Shown here one piece after another: positions 33,686-41,254 of a stretch of 64,000 nt of DNA. How positions within the stretch are numbered: the stretch's first letter is position 1; every line of letters starts with the position of its first letter. A program made the translations under genes and the position numbers. The notes beneath the pieces were generated by a model. That model was not told the DNA's origin. It did not search any database and saw nothing but the letters and a program-made list of their open reading frames with translations. Origin of the DNA: Clostridium merdae (GTDB lineage Bacteria > Bacillota > Clostridia > Oscillospirales > Acutalibacteraceae); contig NZ_FXLN01000003.1 of NCBI RefSeq assembly GCF_900176635.1, positions 124,001 to 188,000 of the forward strand, given 5' to 3'.

Positions 33686-35911
33686 ATGAAACGACTCAAA
33701 AAACTGGGGGCTATCCCCGCTAAAATAAAATCGGGACTGCACTACATTGTTCAAAACCGCATTCGTCCCGTTTTTATGGTCTTTTTTCAAGATATGCGCA
33801 CCATCCGCCATAACAAAGCCACACTTGCCGTAGTCATTGGTTTATGTATCCTCCCCTCCCTTTACGCTTGGGTCAATATTTACGCCTGCTGGGACCCCTA
33901 CGCCAACACCGGCAATCTCCCGGTGGCAATTGTAAACAACGACGAAGGTGCTGTGGTAAATGGAGAGATTATCAATGTGGGCGATAAAATTATAGAGGAA
34001 CTCAAAGAGAACAAATCAATCGGCTGGCAATTTGTAAGCGATTGGCAAGGCAACTATGGCCTAAGCCAAGGGGATTACTACGCCATGATTGAAATTCCCC
34101 GTAATTTTTCGCAGAGGCTGGCGAGCTTAACCACGTCTACTCCACAAAAACCAGTTTTAACGTACCGTGTAAATGAAAAGCTTAATGCCATTGCTTCTAA
34201 AATCACAACGGTTGCAAAAGACCGTCTTATTGAAAGCATTGAAAGCAGCTTTGTAAAGACGGTGAACGAAAAATCGATGGATATTATCAACGAGAAAACA
34301 GAGGATACTGATATATCCCCCTCCCGGCTAGAGGATTTAAAATCGACTCTTAAAAAGGCAGACGGAGATATTTCCAGCGCCAAATCCATTATCGACGAAG
34401 CCAGCAAAAATACCAAAAGCTTTCAGATCTACCTTGATGAAGCAGCGGCGCTTTCCCCCACCATTTCAGACCAAATCAGTGGTTTGCAACAAATCACATC
34501 GTCTGCGGCATCACTTACCCAAAAAACACAAAGCACCGTACAGTCAATTGCCGCTAATATTAGTGCGGATTTGAACCGTATGCAGGAGCTTAACCAACAG
34601 AACCAACAGCTCATTGCCGCACTTCGCGGCATCAATAACAATACGCTGGATGAAAACACCAAGCGCATTGCCCAGCAAAACATTACCCTTTGCAAATCGA
34701 TGGATATTCTATTAAAAACGGATATAAAGGACCTTACCGAGCTAAACAAAGCGTATGATATGAGCGCGCTTACCCTGCTGATTAACTCGTTAAAGTACGC
34801 TGACCGCCTTGTAAATACCCAGCATGATTTGCTCCAGAAAATAGTGGATTCCAAAAACAGCACCTCAAAGGAAGCAAGAGATGAAATGCTTACCACTCTT
34901 GCGAAGCTAAGTGACGAAAATGCTCAGCTTACCAGTAACCTTGCAACAACCTATTCCACGCAGGGAGCACCGCTCCTCAGCAGCCTAGGCAACAGCATGG
35001 TGCAGTCTCTTTACAACACCAGCGACCTAATTGGCTCAACAATGGCAATCGTTCCCCAGCTGGATGCTCTTGCGGCACTTTCAAAGGCTTCCAGTGAATT
35101 ATCACTGCAGCGCGGTATACAAATGACAGATTTGCTCAATACCCTCCAAAAGGATTTAAACCACGTACTCGAGAAGCTAGATGACATCTCAACCGAAGAC
35201 CTTGAAACCTTGCAGGACTTAGTAGAAAACCACCCGGACTCCATTGCAGATTTTATCTCTTCCCCTCTGAATGTAGTGGAGGAAGAAATCTATAAGGGCG
35301 GTACCTTTGGGGAAGGCCTTACCCCGTTCTATTCTGTTCTTGCTATTTGGGTGGGTGCGTTGCTTCTTTGCGCATTCTTAACGGTACACTGCAAAGACCC
35401 CGAGGGCTACCATTTAAACCTGAAGCAAAAGCATTTCGGCAAAATGAACCTATTCTTATTCTTGTCGCTGATTCAGTCAACCATCATTACTGTGGGTGAC
35501 GTTGTTGTTTTGGGGGTACGGCCAGAAAACTTTGGATTGATGATGCTGTTCAGCGTACTATGCTCTATCACATTTGTGGTCATTATTTTCACTTTGGTTT
35601 CTTTGTTCGGGAATGTTGGCAAGGCAATCGTCGTAATTATGATGGTGTTCCAAATTGCGGGCGCCGGTGGTATTTACCCCATTCAAACCAACCCACATGT
35701 ATTTGGTGTATTGCACCCACTCTGGCCGTTCACCTACGGTATCAATGGCTTCCGTGAGGCAATCGCCGGCCCAACCTGGGAAAGCGTTTATGAGAATATT
35801 CGGTCGCTTCTTTGCTTCATTCTGGTATTTCTTCCCTTGGCTGCGCTGAAGAAACCCCTTCATAAAGCAAATACACTCTTTGAGAAGATGTTCCAGAAAT
35901 CTGGTATTTAA
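33686..35911 (+). CDS. YhgE/Pip family membrane protein (second of a tandem pair)
   Basis: 741 residues, ATG after AAAGGGAATGTAAC. Same plan as the gene upstream: membrane helix (LAVVIGLCILPSLYAWVNIY), extracellular Pip domain (CWDPYANTGNLPVAIVNNDE), a coiled-coil stalk about 140 residues shorter than in the first copy, and C-terminal helices with GNVGKAIVVIMMVFQIAGAG and WPFTYGINGFREAIAGP. The two N-terminal and C-terminal regions align closely while the stalks diverge, so this is an old tandem duplication. Function unknown; a cell-envelope export or surface-structure role is inferred from relatives. Confidence 0.9.
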   Translation: MKRLKKLGAIPAKIKSGLHYIVQNRIRPVFMVFFQDMRTIRHNKATLAVVIGLCILPSLYAWVNIYACWDPYANTGNLPVAIVNNDEGAVVNGEIINVGDKIIEELKENKSIGWQFVSDWQGNYGLSQGDYYAMIEIPRNFSQRLASLTTSTPQKPVLTYRVNEKLNAIASKITTVAKDRLIESIESSFVKTVNEKSMDIINEKTEDTDISPSRLEDLKSTLKKADGDISSAKSIIDEASKNTKSFQIYLDEAAALSPTISDQISGLQQITSSAASLTQKTQSTVQSIAANISADLNRMQELNQQNQQLIAALRGINNNTLDENTKRIAQQNITLCKSMDILLKTDIKDLTELNKAYDMSALTLLINSLKYADRLVNTQHDLLQKIVDSKNSTSKEARDEMLTTLAKLSDENAQLTSNLATTYSTQGAPLLSSLGNSMVQSLYNTSDLIGSTMAIVPQLDALAALSKASSELSLQRGIQMTDLLNTLQKDLNHVLEKLDDISTEDLETLQDLVENHPDSIADFISSPLNVVEEEIYKGGTFGEGLTPFYSVLAIWVGALLLCAFLTVHCKDPEGYHLNLKQKHFGKMNLFLFLSLIQSTIITVGDVVVLGVRPENFGLMMLFSVLCSITFVVIIFTLVSLFGNVGKAIVVIMMVFQIAGAGGIYPIQTNPHVFGVLHPLWPFTYGINGFREAIAGPTWESVYENIRSLLCFILVFLPLAALKKPLHKANTLFEKMFQKSGI

Positions 35912-36002
35912 TTTACCTAATTATTATCTAAAAAGGATTGACAAACGGATGGCCTTGTATTAGCCTAAGAGTAAGTAATATGTCGAAAAAGGAAGTGCTG
36001 GT

Positions 36003-36794
36003 TTGAACACAATAGAATTCCCAAGCGCAGTTGCTATCTCTGGCGGCAGCCCCTCTCAGCTTGCAGGCAAATCTGCGCCGCAAAACGGCACCTCTTTTTC
36101 CAGCGTTTTCAATTCTGTTCAGCAAGGAACCAATTTGGATGCAATCTTTCAAAGGGCTTCCCAAACCTATGGCGTTTCTTTGAATTTGCTTAAGGCGGTT
36201 GCAAAAGCAGAATCCGATTTTGACCCGACGGTGGTCTCCACTGCCGGAGCTCAAGGTATTATGCAGCTTATGCCAGGTACCGCAAAAAGCCTTGGCGTTA
36301 GCGACCCGTTCGATGCGGAACAAAATATTATGGGCGGTGCAAAATATTTAAGTCAGCTTCTGCGTAAATATGAGGGTGACGAAACCCTTGCTGTTGCCGC
36401 ATACAATGCAGGTACAGGTAATGTGAAAAAATACGGCGGTATCCCCCCATTTAAAGAGACACAGAAATATGTGCAAAAGGTGATGAAGCTGTCCGGGTCC
36501 GAGTTAACAGCCGGTACGGCTCCCCTTACGGCACAGGTAAATACAGCGGATGAGCGTTACCCCCTTACGGCAATTAGCGAAGGGGTTTCTCCCTCAACCA
36601 TGGGTGCAACCACTGCGGAAAGCTACCTGATGTTGAAGCTGTACCAGCATCAGGCATTACAGGCTTTATTTACAGATACAGAACAATCGCAGAGCCCTAT
36701 GGCTAGCTTATTTTCAGACTCCATGCTTTCGCAAGATTCCTCTGCTAATCTGTTTTCAAACCCAACCGAGGAAGCACTTACGAAATTATTCTAA
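36003..36794 (+). CDS. lytic transglycosylase (SLT domain) without signal peptide
   Basis: 263 residues; TTG start with SD AAGGAAG. Residues about 45-165 form a soluble lytic transglycosylase domain: VAKAESDFDPTVVSTAGAQG with the catalytic Glu, IMQLMPGTAKSLGV, GAKYLSQLLRKYEGD and AVAAYNAGTGNVKKYGG. It cleaves glycan strands of peptidoglycan to anhydro-muropeptides. No signal peptide or membrane anchor is visible; the N-terminal 40 residues are Ser/Gly-rich and the C-terminal 90 are low complexity. Such leaderless enzymes are often exported through flagellar or other dedicated systems, none of which is nearby. Confidence 0.9.
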   Translation: MNTIEFPSAVAISGGSPSQLAGKSAPQNGTSFSSVFNSVQQGTNLDAIFQRASQTYGVSLNLLKAVAKAESDFDPTVVSTAGAQGIMQLMPGTAKSLGVSDPFDAEQNIMGGAKYLSQLLRKYEGDETLAVAAYNAGTGNVKKYGGIPPFKETQKYVQKVMKLSGSELTAGTAPLTAQVNTADERYPLTAISEGVSPSTMGATTAESYLMLKLYQHQALQALFTDTEQSQSPMASLFSDSMLSQDSSANLFSNPTEEALTKLF

Positions 36795-36824
36795 AGCATG
36801 CTTAGACTCAATTTCGATGGTTTA

Positions 36825-36877
36825 CAAAAAAAGTGGGCGTACTGTCTGTTCAATTAGCAGGCAGTATGCCCTTTTTG
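36825..36877 (+). terminator. terminator after the transglycosylase gene
   Basis: GGGCGTACTGTCTG and CAGGCAGTATGCCC form a 14-bp stem with a 9-nt loop (one G-U), followed by TTTTTG. Confidence 0.85.
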
Positions 36878-37071
36878 CAATTGAAATGCTGCAGTTAATA
36901 CATTTTAGCTATATTGGCCACTCCTCTATACTGACTGCGCGTTGTTCTTTCCAACACCCGTACCGGCTAAAGTAAGTTTGAACTGGGGATATTACAAGGA
37001 GCAAAACGAACAAATCATATGAAAAGCCCCCGCTGTGCCCGACAGCGACGGAACTATAAAAGGAGTAATAC

Positions 37072-38277
37072 ATGTTAGAACTAAATGGAAAATACAACAC
37101 GGCAAAAGTGTTCACGGAGGTGGTGGATCAAGCATCCATTACCCAAATCATCGAGCTGTGTAATCAAGAGTTCACACAAGGCAGCCGCATCCGCTTAATG
37201 CCGGACGTTCACGCAGGAGCGGGCTGCACCGTAGGCACAACCATGACCATCAACGATAAAATTGTTCCCAATTTAGTGGGAGTGGACATTGGCTGCGGGA
37301 TGGAAACGGTAAAGCTGCGGGAGACCCATATTGAGCTGCAAAAGCTAGATAAGCTCATCTATGCAAAAATCCCCTCCGGCTTTGCGATTCGAAAAAGGCC
37401 GCACCGTTATATGCAGGAGCTAGACCTGACAAAGCTATATTGCTACAAAGAGATCAATACTCTGCGTGCAGAAAAAAGCCTTGGCACTCTTGGCGGAGGC
37501 AATCATTTTATTGAAATGGATATGGATGACGAGGGGCGTTATTACCTGGTGGTACACTCCGGCAGCCGCCACTTGGGGCTGGAGGTCGCAAATTACTACC
37601 AGAACGAAGCTTACCACCAGTGCAACGGCAGCGGCGAAGAAGATGCGCAGGCGCTTGTTGAGCAGTTAAAGGCAGAGGGACGAGAAAAGGAAGTTCAAAA
37701 AGCCATTAAGGCTTTAAAAAACACCAAGCGAACCGCTATTCCCAAAGCACTTTGCTACCTCTCCGGCGAGCTGTTTGACCGCTATATTCACGACATGAAG
37801 CTCATTCAGCAATTTGCGCTATTGAACCGCAAGGCAATGGTAGACGAAATCCTCCGTGGAATGGGTTTGCATGTGGACGAAAGCTTTACCACCATTCACA
37901 ATTATATTGATACCGAGGCCATGATTCTGCGAAAGGGCGCTGTTTCTGCCAAGGCAGGTGAGCGCCTGCTTATACCGATTAACATGCGCGACGGCAGCAT
38001 TATTTGTGTAGGGCTTGGCAATGATGACTGGAACTGTTCCGCACCCCATGGCGCTGGCCGCCTTATGAGCCGGGGCGCGGCAAAGCAGAGCTTTACCGTT
38101 TCGGAATACAAAAAGCAGATGGATGGTATTTATACAACCTCCGTGGGAAAATCCACACTGGATGAATGCCCCATGGCTTACAAAAGCATGGAGGACATCG
38201 TTGCGAACATTGGCGATACCGTAAAAATAGAGAAAATTATTCGCCCGGTCTATAACTTTAAAGCCGGCGAGGAATAA
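37072..38277 (+). CDS. RtcB family RNA ligase-like protein
   Basis: 401 residues. RtcB ligases join 2',3'-cyclic phosphate and 5'-hydroxyl RNA ends using GTP and Mn. Manganese and guanylylation motifs are visible: MPDVHAGAGCTVG, GVDIGCGMETV, GTLGGGNHFIEM, VVHSGSRHLGL and SAPHGAGRLMSR with the nucleophilic His. At ~400 residues it is shorter than Escherichia coli RtcB (408 is close) and resembles the RtcB3-like group of Firmicutes. No archease, RtcA or RtcR gene adjoins. SD AAAGGAG, 6 nt. Flanked by terminators, so monocistronic. RNA repair is likely; the target is unknown. Confidence 0.92.
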   Translation: MLELNGKYNTAKVFTEVVDQASITQIIELCNQEFTQGSRIRLMPDVHAGAGCTVGTTMTINDKIVPNLVGVDIGCGMETVKLRETHIELQKLDKLIYAKIPSGFAIRKRPHRYMQELDLTKLYCYKEINTLRAEKSLGTLGGGNHFIEMDMDDEGRYYLVVHSGSRHLGLEVANYYQNEAYHQCNGSGEEDAQALVEQLKAEGREKEVQKAIKALKNTKRTAIPKALCYLSGELFDRYIHDMKLIQQFALLNRKAMVDEILRGMGLHVDESFTTIHNYIDTEAMILRKGAVSAKAGERLLIPINMRDGSIICVGLGNDDWNCSAPHGAGRLMSRGAAKQSFTVSEYKKQMDGIYTTSVGKSTLDECPMAYKSMEDIVANIGDTVKIEKIIRPVYNFKAGEE

Positions 38278-38287
38278 GCCGCTAAAG

Positions 38288-38330
38288 GAGAGAAGGCCTT
38301 GGGTAACTGACACCCAAGGCCTTCTCTTTT
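38288..38330. terminator. terminator after the RtcB gene
   Basis: GAGAAGGCCTTGGGT and ACCCAAGGCCTTCTC form a 15-bp perfect stem, then TTTTG; also faces the convergent def gene. Confidence 0.9.
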
Positions 38331-38357
38331 GCATCTGCCACGTTGCTTTGCAATATT

Positions 38358-38768
38358 TTAAATAATAATGCCATTGCAGTGGTCAATCTCATGCTGAATG
38401 ATTTGTGCCGTCCAGCCCTTAAATGTTTTTAACCGCTCCTGAAAGCTTTGGTTATGGTAGCGTACCTTAATGGATTGATAGCGCTTTGTGGGGCGGGTAC
38501 CCACCAATGAGAGGCACCCCTCCTCGGTTTGAAAAGGTTCGCTCGCTTTTATTATCTCCGGGTTAAAAAGAACAAGTGCTGTTCCCTCATCATCCACAAC
38601 AATAATGCGCTTTTGCACTCCAATCATATTAGCGGCTAACCCAACACAATGTTCTGCATTCGCGGCAAGCGTATCAAGTAAATCCTCTGCAACGTGTAAA
38701 TCGGCAAGTGTTGCTGGGTCTGACGGCAGGCGAAGAAAGAGTTCGTCTTTTACAATATCTCGTATCAT
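38358..38768 (-). CDS. def: peptide deformylase
   Basis: 136 residues from ATG 38768; a frame extending 14 residues further has no better SD. Removes the formyl group from nascent proteins. Metal motifs EGCLSL (Cys ligand) and QHEIDHCNG (HExxH-type HEIDH) are intact. Motif I reads CVGLAANMIGV, with Met where most deformylases have the Gln of GxGLAAxQ; I recall this variant in other Clostridia. The protein is also shorter than the ~150-190 residues usual for type I/II enzymes. Activity is probable but the Gln substitution leaves some doubt. It stands alone, convergent with the RtcB gene. Confidence 0.88.
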   Translation of the reverse strand: MIRDIVKDELFLRLPSDPATLADLHVAEDLLDTLAANAEHCVGLAANMIGVQKRIIVVDDEGTALVLFNPEIIKASEPFQTEEGCLSLVGTRPTKRYQSIKVRYHNQSFQERLKTFKGWTAQIIQHEIDHCNGIII

Positions 38769-38824
38769 TTTATACTCACTTTCTATTTGGTCATTAACAT
38801 TAAGATACATGAGAGCATCTATTG

Positions 38825-38868
38825 AGGGAGCTTTTGTATTACAAAAGTGACTCCCTTGTTTTTATTTG
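38825..38868 (+). terminator. terminator-like hairpin without an upstream gene
   Basis: AGGGAG-CTTTTGTA and TACAAAAG-TGA-CTCCCT stem followed by TTGTTTTTATTT. No plus-strand gene precedes it, so it may attenuate a leader transcript of the two-component operon or be a relic. Confidence 0.45.
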
Positions 38869-38970
38869 ACTCGGCATATATACTAAAAGAGATTATATTA
38901 CGACAATACCGTATCAATTCACTATCATTTATTGTAGCATACAAAAGCAATACTAAGGTGGGTGATAAAA

Positions 38971-39675
38971 ATGACGAGCAAAATCTTATTGGTAGACGAC
39001 GAAAAGGATATTGTGAATTTAATAGAAGAGGTTTTGCAGCAGGACGGCTTCCTATCGATTCAAAAAGCTTACACTGGGCTTGAAGCACTAGAAACTTGCC
39101 GGGAGTTTCATCCTGATGTTGTTGTGCTGGACGTTATGCTCCCTGACCTTGACGGCTTAGAAGTATGCAAAAAGATACGTGAATTCTCTTACTGCTCTAT
39201 TCTGTTTCTATCCTCTAAAAATGATGATATAGATAAGATTCTTGGTCTTTCTAGTGGAGGCGACGATTACATTACCAAACCGTTCAGCCCACGGGAAGTG
39301 GTCTTTCGTATTAAGGCGCAGCTTCGCCGTCAGCAATACCAAATATCTAGCGGTGCTGGCGTTAACAAGCTCCTAGAGGTCGGCCCTCTTTCTCTCAATC
39401 GCGATAGCTGCCGCATTTATAAATACAACAAAGAGCTTGACCTTACAGGCCGGGAATATCTTCTGCTATCCTATTTTATAGAGAACGCGGATAAAATCAT
39501 CAGCAAAGAGCGTTTATATGAGCAGGTATGGGGTGAATACAGCAGTATTTGCGATAATACCATTATGGTTCACATCCGCCATCTCCGTGAAAAAATGGAA
39601 GATGTGCCATCCGCTCCCCGACAGCTTATTACGGTGAAAGGCTTGGGGTATAAACTAAAGAAAAGGATTGATTAA
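38971..39675 (+). CDS. OmpR/PhoB family response regulator
   Basis: 234 residues from ATG 38971 (SD AAGGTGGGTG). Receiver domain (1-120): KILLVDDEKDIVNLI, phospho-acceptor Asp in VVVLDVMLPDLDGLEV, switch Ser in ILFLSSKNDDIDKI, and Lys of YITKPFSPREVV. Winged-helix DNA-binding domain (about 135-232): LDLTGREYLLLSYFIENADK, RLYEQVWGEY and VMVHIRHLREKMED-type segment. It pairs with the kinase that starts one base after its stop codon, and with the ABC transporter that follows. I infer control of that transporter, as in antimicrobial-peptide sensing modules. Confidence 0.95.
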   Translation: MTSKILLVDDEKDIVNLIEEVLQQDGFLSIQKAYTGLEALETCREFHPDVVVLDVMLPDLDGLEVCKKIREFSYCSILFLSSKNDDIDKILGLSSGGDDYITKPFSPREVVFRIKAQLRRQQYQISSGAGVNKLLEVGPLSLNRDSCRIYKYNKELDLTGREYLLLSYFIENADKIISKERLYEQVWGEYSSICDNTIMVHIRHLREKMEDVPSAPRQLITVKGLGYKLKKRID

Positions 39676-41088
39676 ATGAAGAAATCTGGCTTTCGCACCA
39701 TTTTTCACGTTTACCTGATTTTCTTCCTGTCGCTGCTTGGTGCAATAATAGCGGCAATGTGCCTTTTCTATTTTTTAATTACGGTAAGAACACCGAGTGG
39801 CTCCTTGGTAAAAAGTGATTGGCCAAAAACAGTTACAGAAGAATTCAACAAGCAGATACTATTTACGGATGGCAAAGTGCATATTAGGCAGGCAGGCATT
39901 GAGCTGCTGCAAGAAAATCGTATTGGATTACAGGTGTTAAACCCTGCTGGGCACGAAATATACCACTACCAAAAACCAGAGCAGGCAAATTCCAACTATT
40001 CCAACACGGCACTATTACGGCTTCAACAGACAGGGCAATTCGAAAATAGTGAAACCTCTACTTTGATTGGGAGCGTAAAAAATAGTGGAAATGATTATAC
40101 TTATCTCCTCCATTTCCCCTTTAAAATCTCAATGGTTACCATGTATTTCAGCGGGGATAATTTTGGAGGTGGAAAATCGATTGTTCTGCTCATTGTAAGT
40201 ACTCTTTTCATCATTGTACTTGTTTCAGGTATCTTTTATGGATTTTGGACAACCCGGGTCATGAGCCGTTTAACGGCCGCAATGAAAGAGATTGCCGCGC
40301 GAAGTTATTTTCCCATTCCGCCTCATGGCGCGTTCGGAGATGTATACAATAGCTTAAATGCCTTGAATACAGAAATAAAAGCAAGCGATAAGCTGAGGGA
40401 ACAAACTGAAAAAATGCGCGAAGAGTGGATTTCGAACATTACCCACGATTTAAAAACACCATTATCGCCCATTAAAGGCTACGCCGAACTATTGCAGGAG
40501 CGCGGCGATAAAAACGAGGGGCAGATCGTGCGCTACGCAAGTGTGATACAGAAAAATGCAGCTTACATGGAGACATTAATCGAGGATTTAAAATTAACCT
40601 ACCAATTAAAAAATGGCATGCTACCTTTCAATAAGCAAGAAGAGAATGTCACCCGCTTCTTAAAAGAATTAATTATTGATATTTTAAACAACCCGGCATA
40701 TGAGCATCGTACCATTCATTTTGAACCGACTGAAGATACTATTTTATATTCCTTTGACCATACTCTTTTTACCAGAGCGTTTCAGAATTTAATCCTGAAC
40801 GCTTTTGTGCACGGCGTTGAAAATACGGAGGTCACCCTGCAAGTGAACCTCTCGAATTCCATTCTCTTCATCACCGTGTCTGACAATGGAAAAGGAATGA
40901 CGGCAGATGAAACCGAATCGCTCTTTGAGCGGTACTACCGGGGTACCAGCACCGAGCACAAGCCGGAGGGAACGGGCTTGGGGCTTGCTATTACCAAAAG
41001 CATTGTTGAGCTTCACGCAGGCACAATTTCCGTAAACAGTATACCGGGTATTGGAACCAAGTTCCAGCTTCAATTCCCGATTCATTAA
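39676..41088 (+). CDS. sensor histidine kinase
   Basis: 470 residues; ATG directly abuts the stop of the response regulator. Two membrane helices (about 10-35 and 165-190) flank a ~130-residue extracellular sensor domain. Then a HAMP-like linker (RVMSRLTAAMKEIAAR), the dimerisation/phospho-acceptor segment NITHDLKTPLSPIKGYAELL with the His, and a HATPase domain with N-box FQNLILNAFVHG, VSDNGKGMTADE and GTGLGLAITKSIVELH. It phosphorylates the partner regulator; the extracellular ligand is unknown. A terminator follows, separating it from the ABC genes by about 165 bp. Confidence 0.94.
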   Translation: MKKSGFRTIFHVYLIFFLSLLGAIIAAMCLFYFLITVRTPSGSLVKSDWPKTVTEEFNKQILFTDGKVHIRQAGIELLQENRIGLQVLNPAGHEIYHYQKPEQANSNYSNTALLRLQQTGQFENSETSTLIGSVKNSGNDYTYLLHFPFKISMVTMYFSGDNFGGGKSIVLLIVSTLFIIVLVSGIFYGFWTTRVMSRLTAAMKEIAARSYFPIPPHGAFGDVYNSLNALNTEIKASDKLREQTEKMREEWISNITHDLKTPLSPIKGYAELLQERGDKNEGQIVRYASVIQKNAAYMETLIEDLKLTYQLKNGMLPFNKQEENVTRFLKELIIDILNNPAYEHRTIHFEPTEDTILYSFDHTLFTRAFQNLILNAFVHGVENTEVTLQVNLSNSILFITVSDNGKGMTADETESLFERYYRGTSTEHKPEGTGLGLAITKSIVELHAGTISVNSIPGIGTKFQLQFPIH

Positions 41089-41117
41089 GGTTTATTAAGC
41101 TTCTCTAAAAAGTAAAT

Positions 41118-41166
41118 TAAGGTTGGCAGTGTATCCTTTTGAAAGGATCACTGCCAGCCTTATTCT
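41118..41166 (+). terminator. terminator after the histidine kinase
   Basis: AAGGTTGGCAGTG and CACTGCCAGCCTT with an inner ATCC/GGAT; followed by ATTCTATTTTATT, a weak U-run. Confidence 0.75.
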
Positions 41167-41254
41167 ATTTTATTGGCTTTTTTGCCCTTTATATATTTTA
41201 AATCTACTTCAATATTAACTTAAATTATTATGCTAATAGAAAGCAGGTGCTTCG

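Noticed and set aside
37020..37078. 19-codon ORF overlapping the start of the RtcB gene
   Set aside because: No properly spaced SD (AAGGAG is too far upstream) and the RtcB gene has its own good SD inside it.
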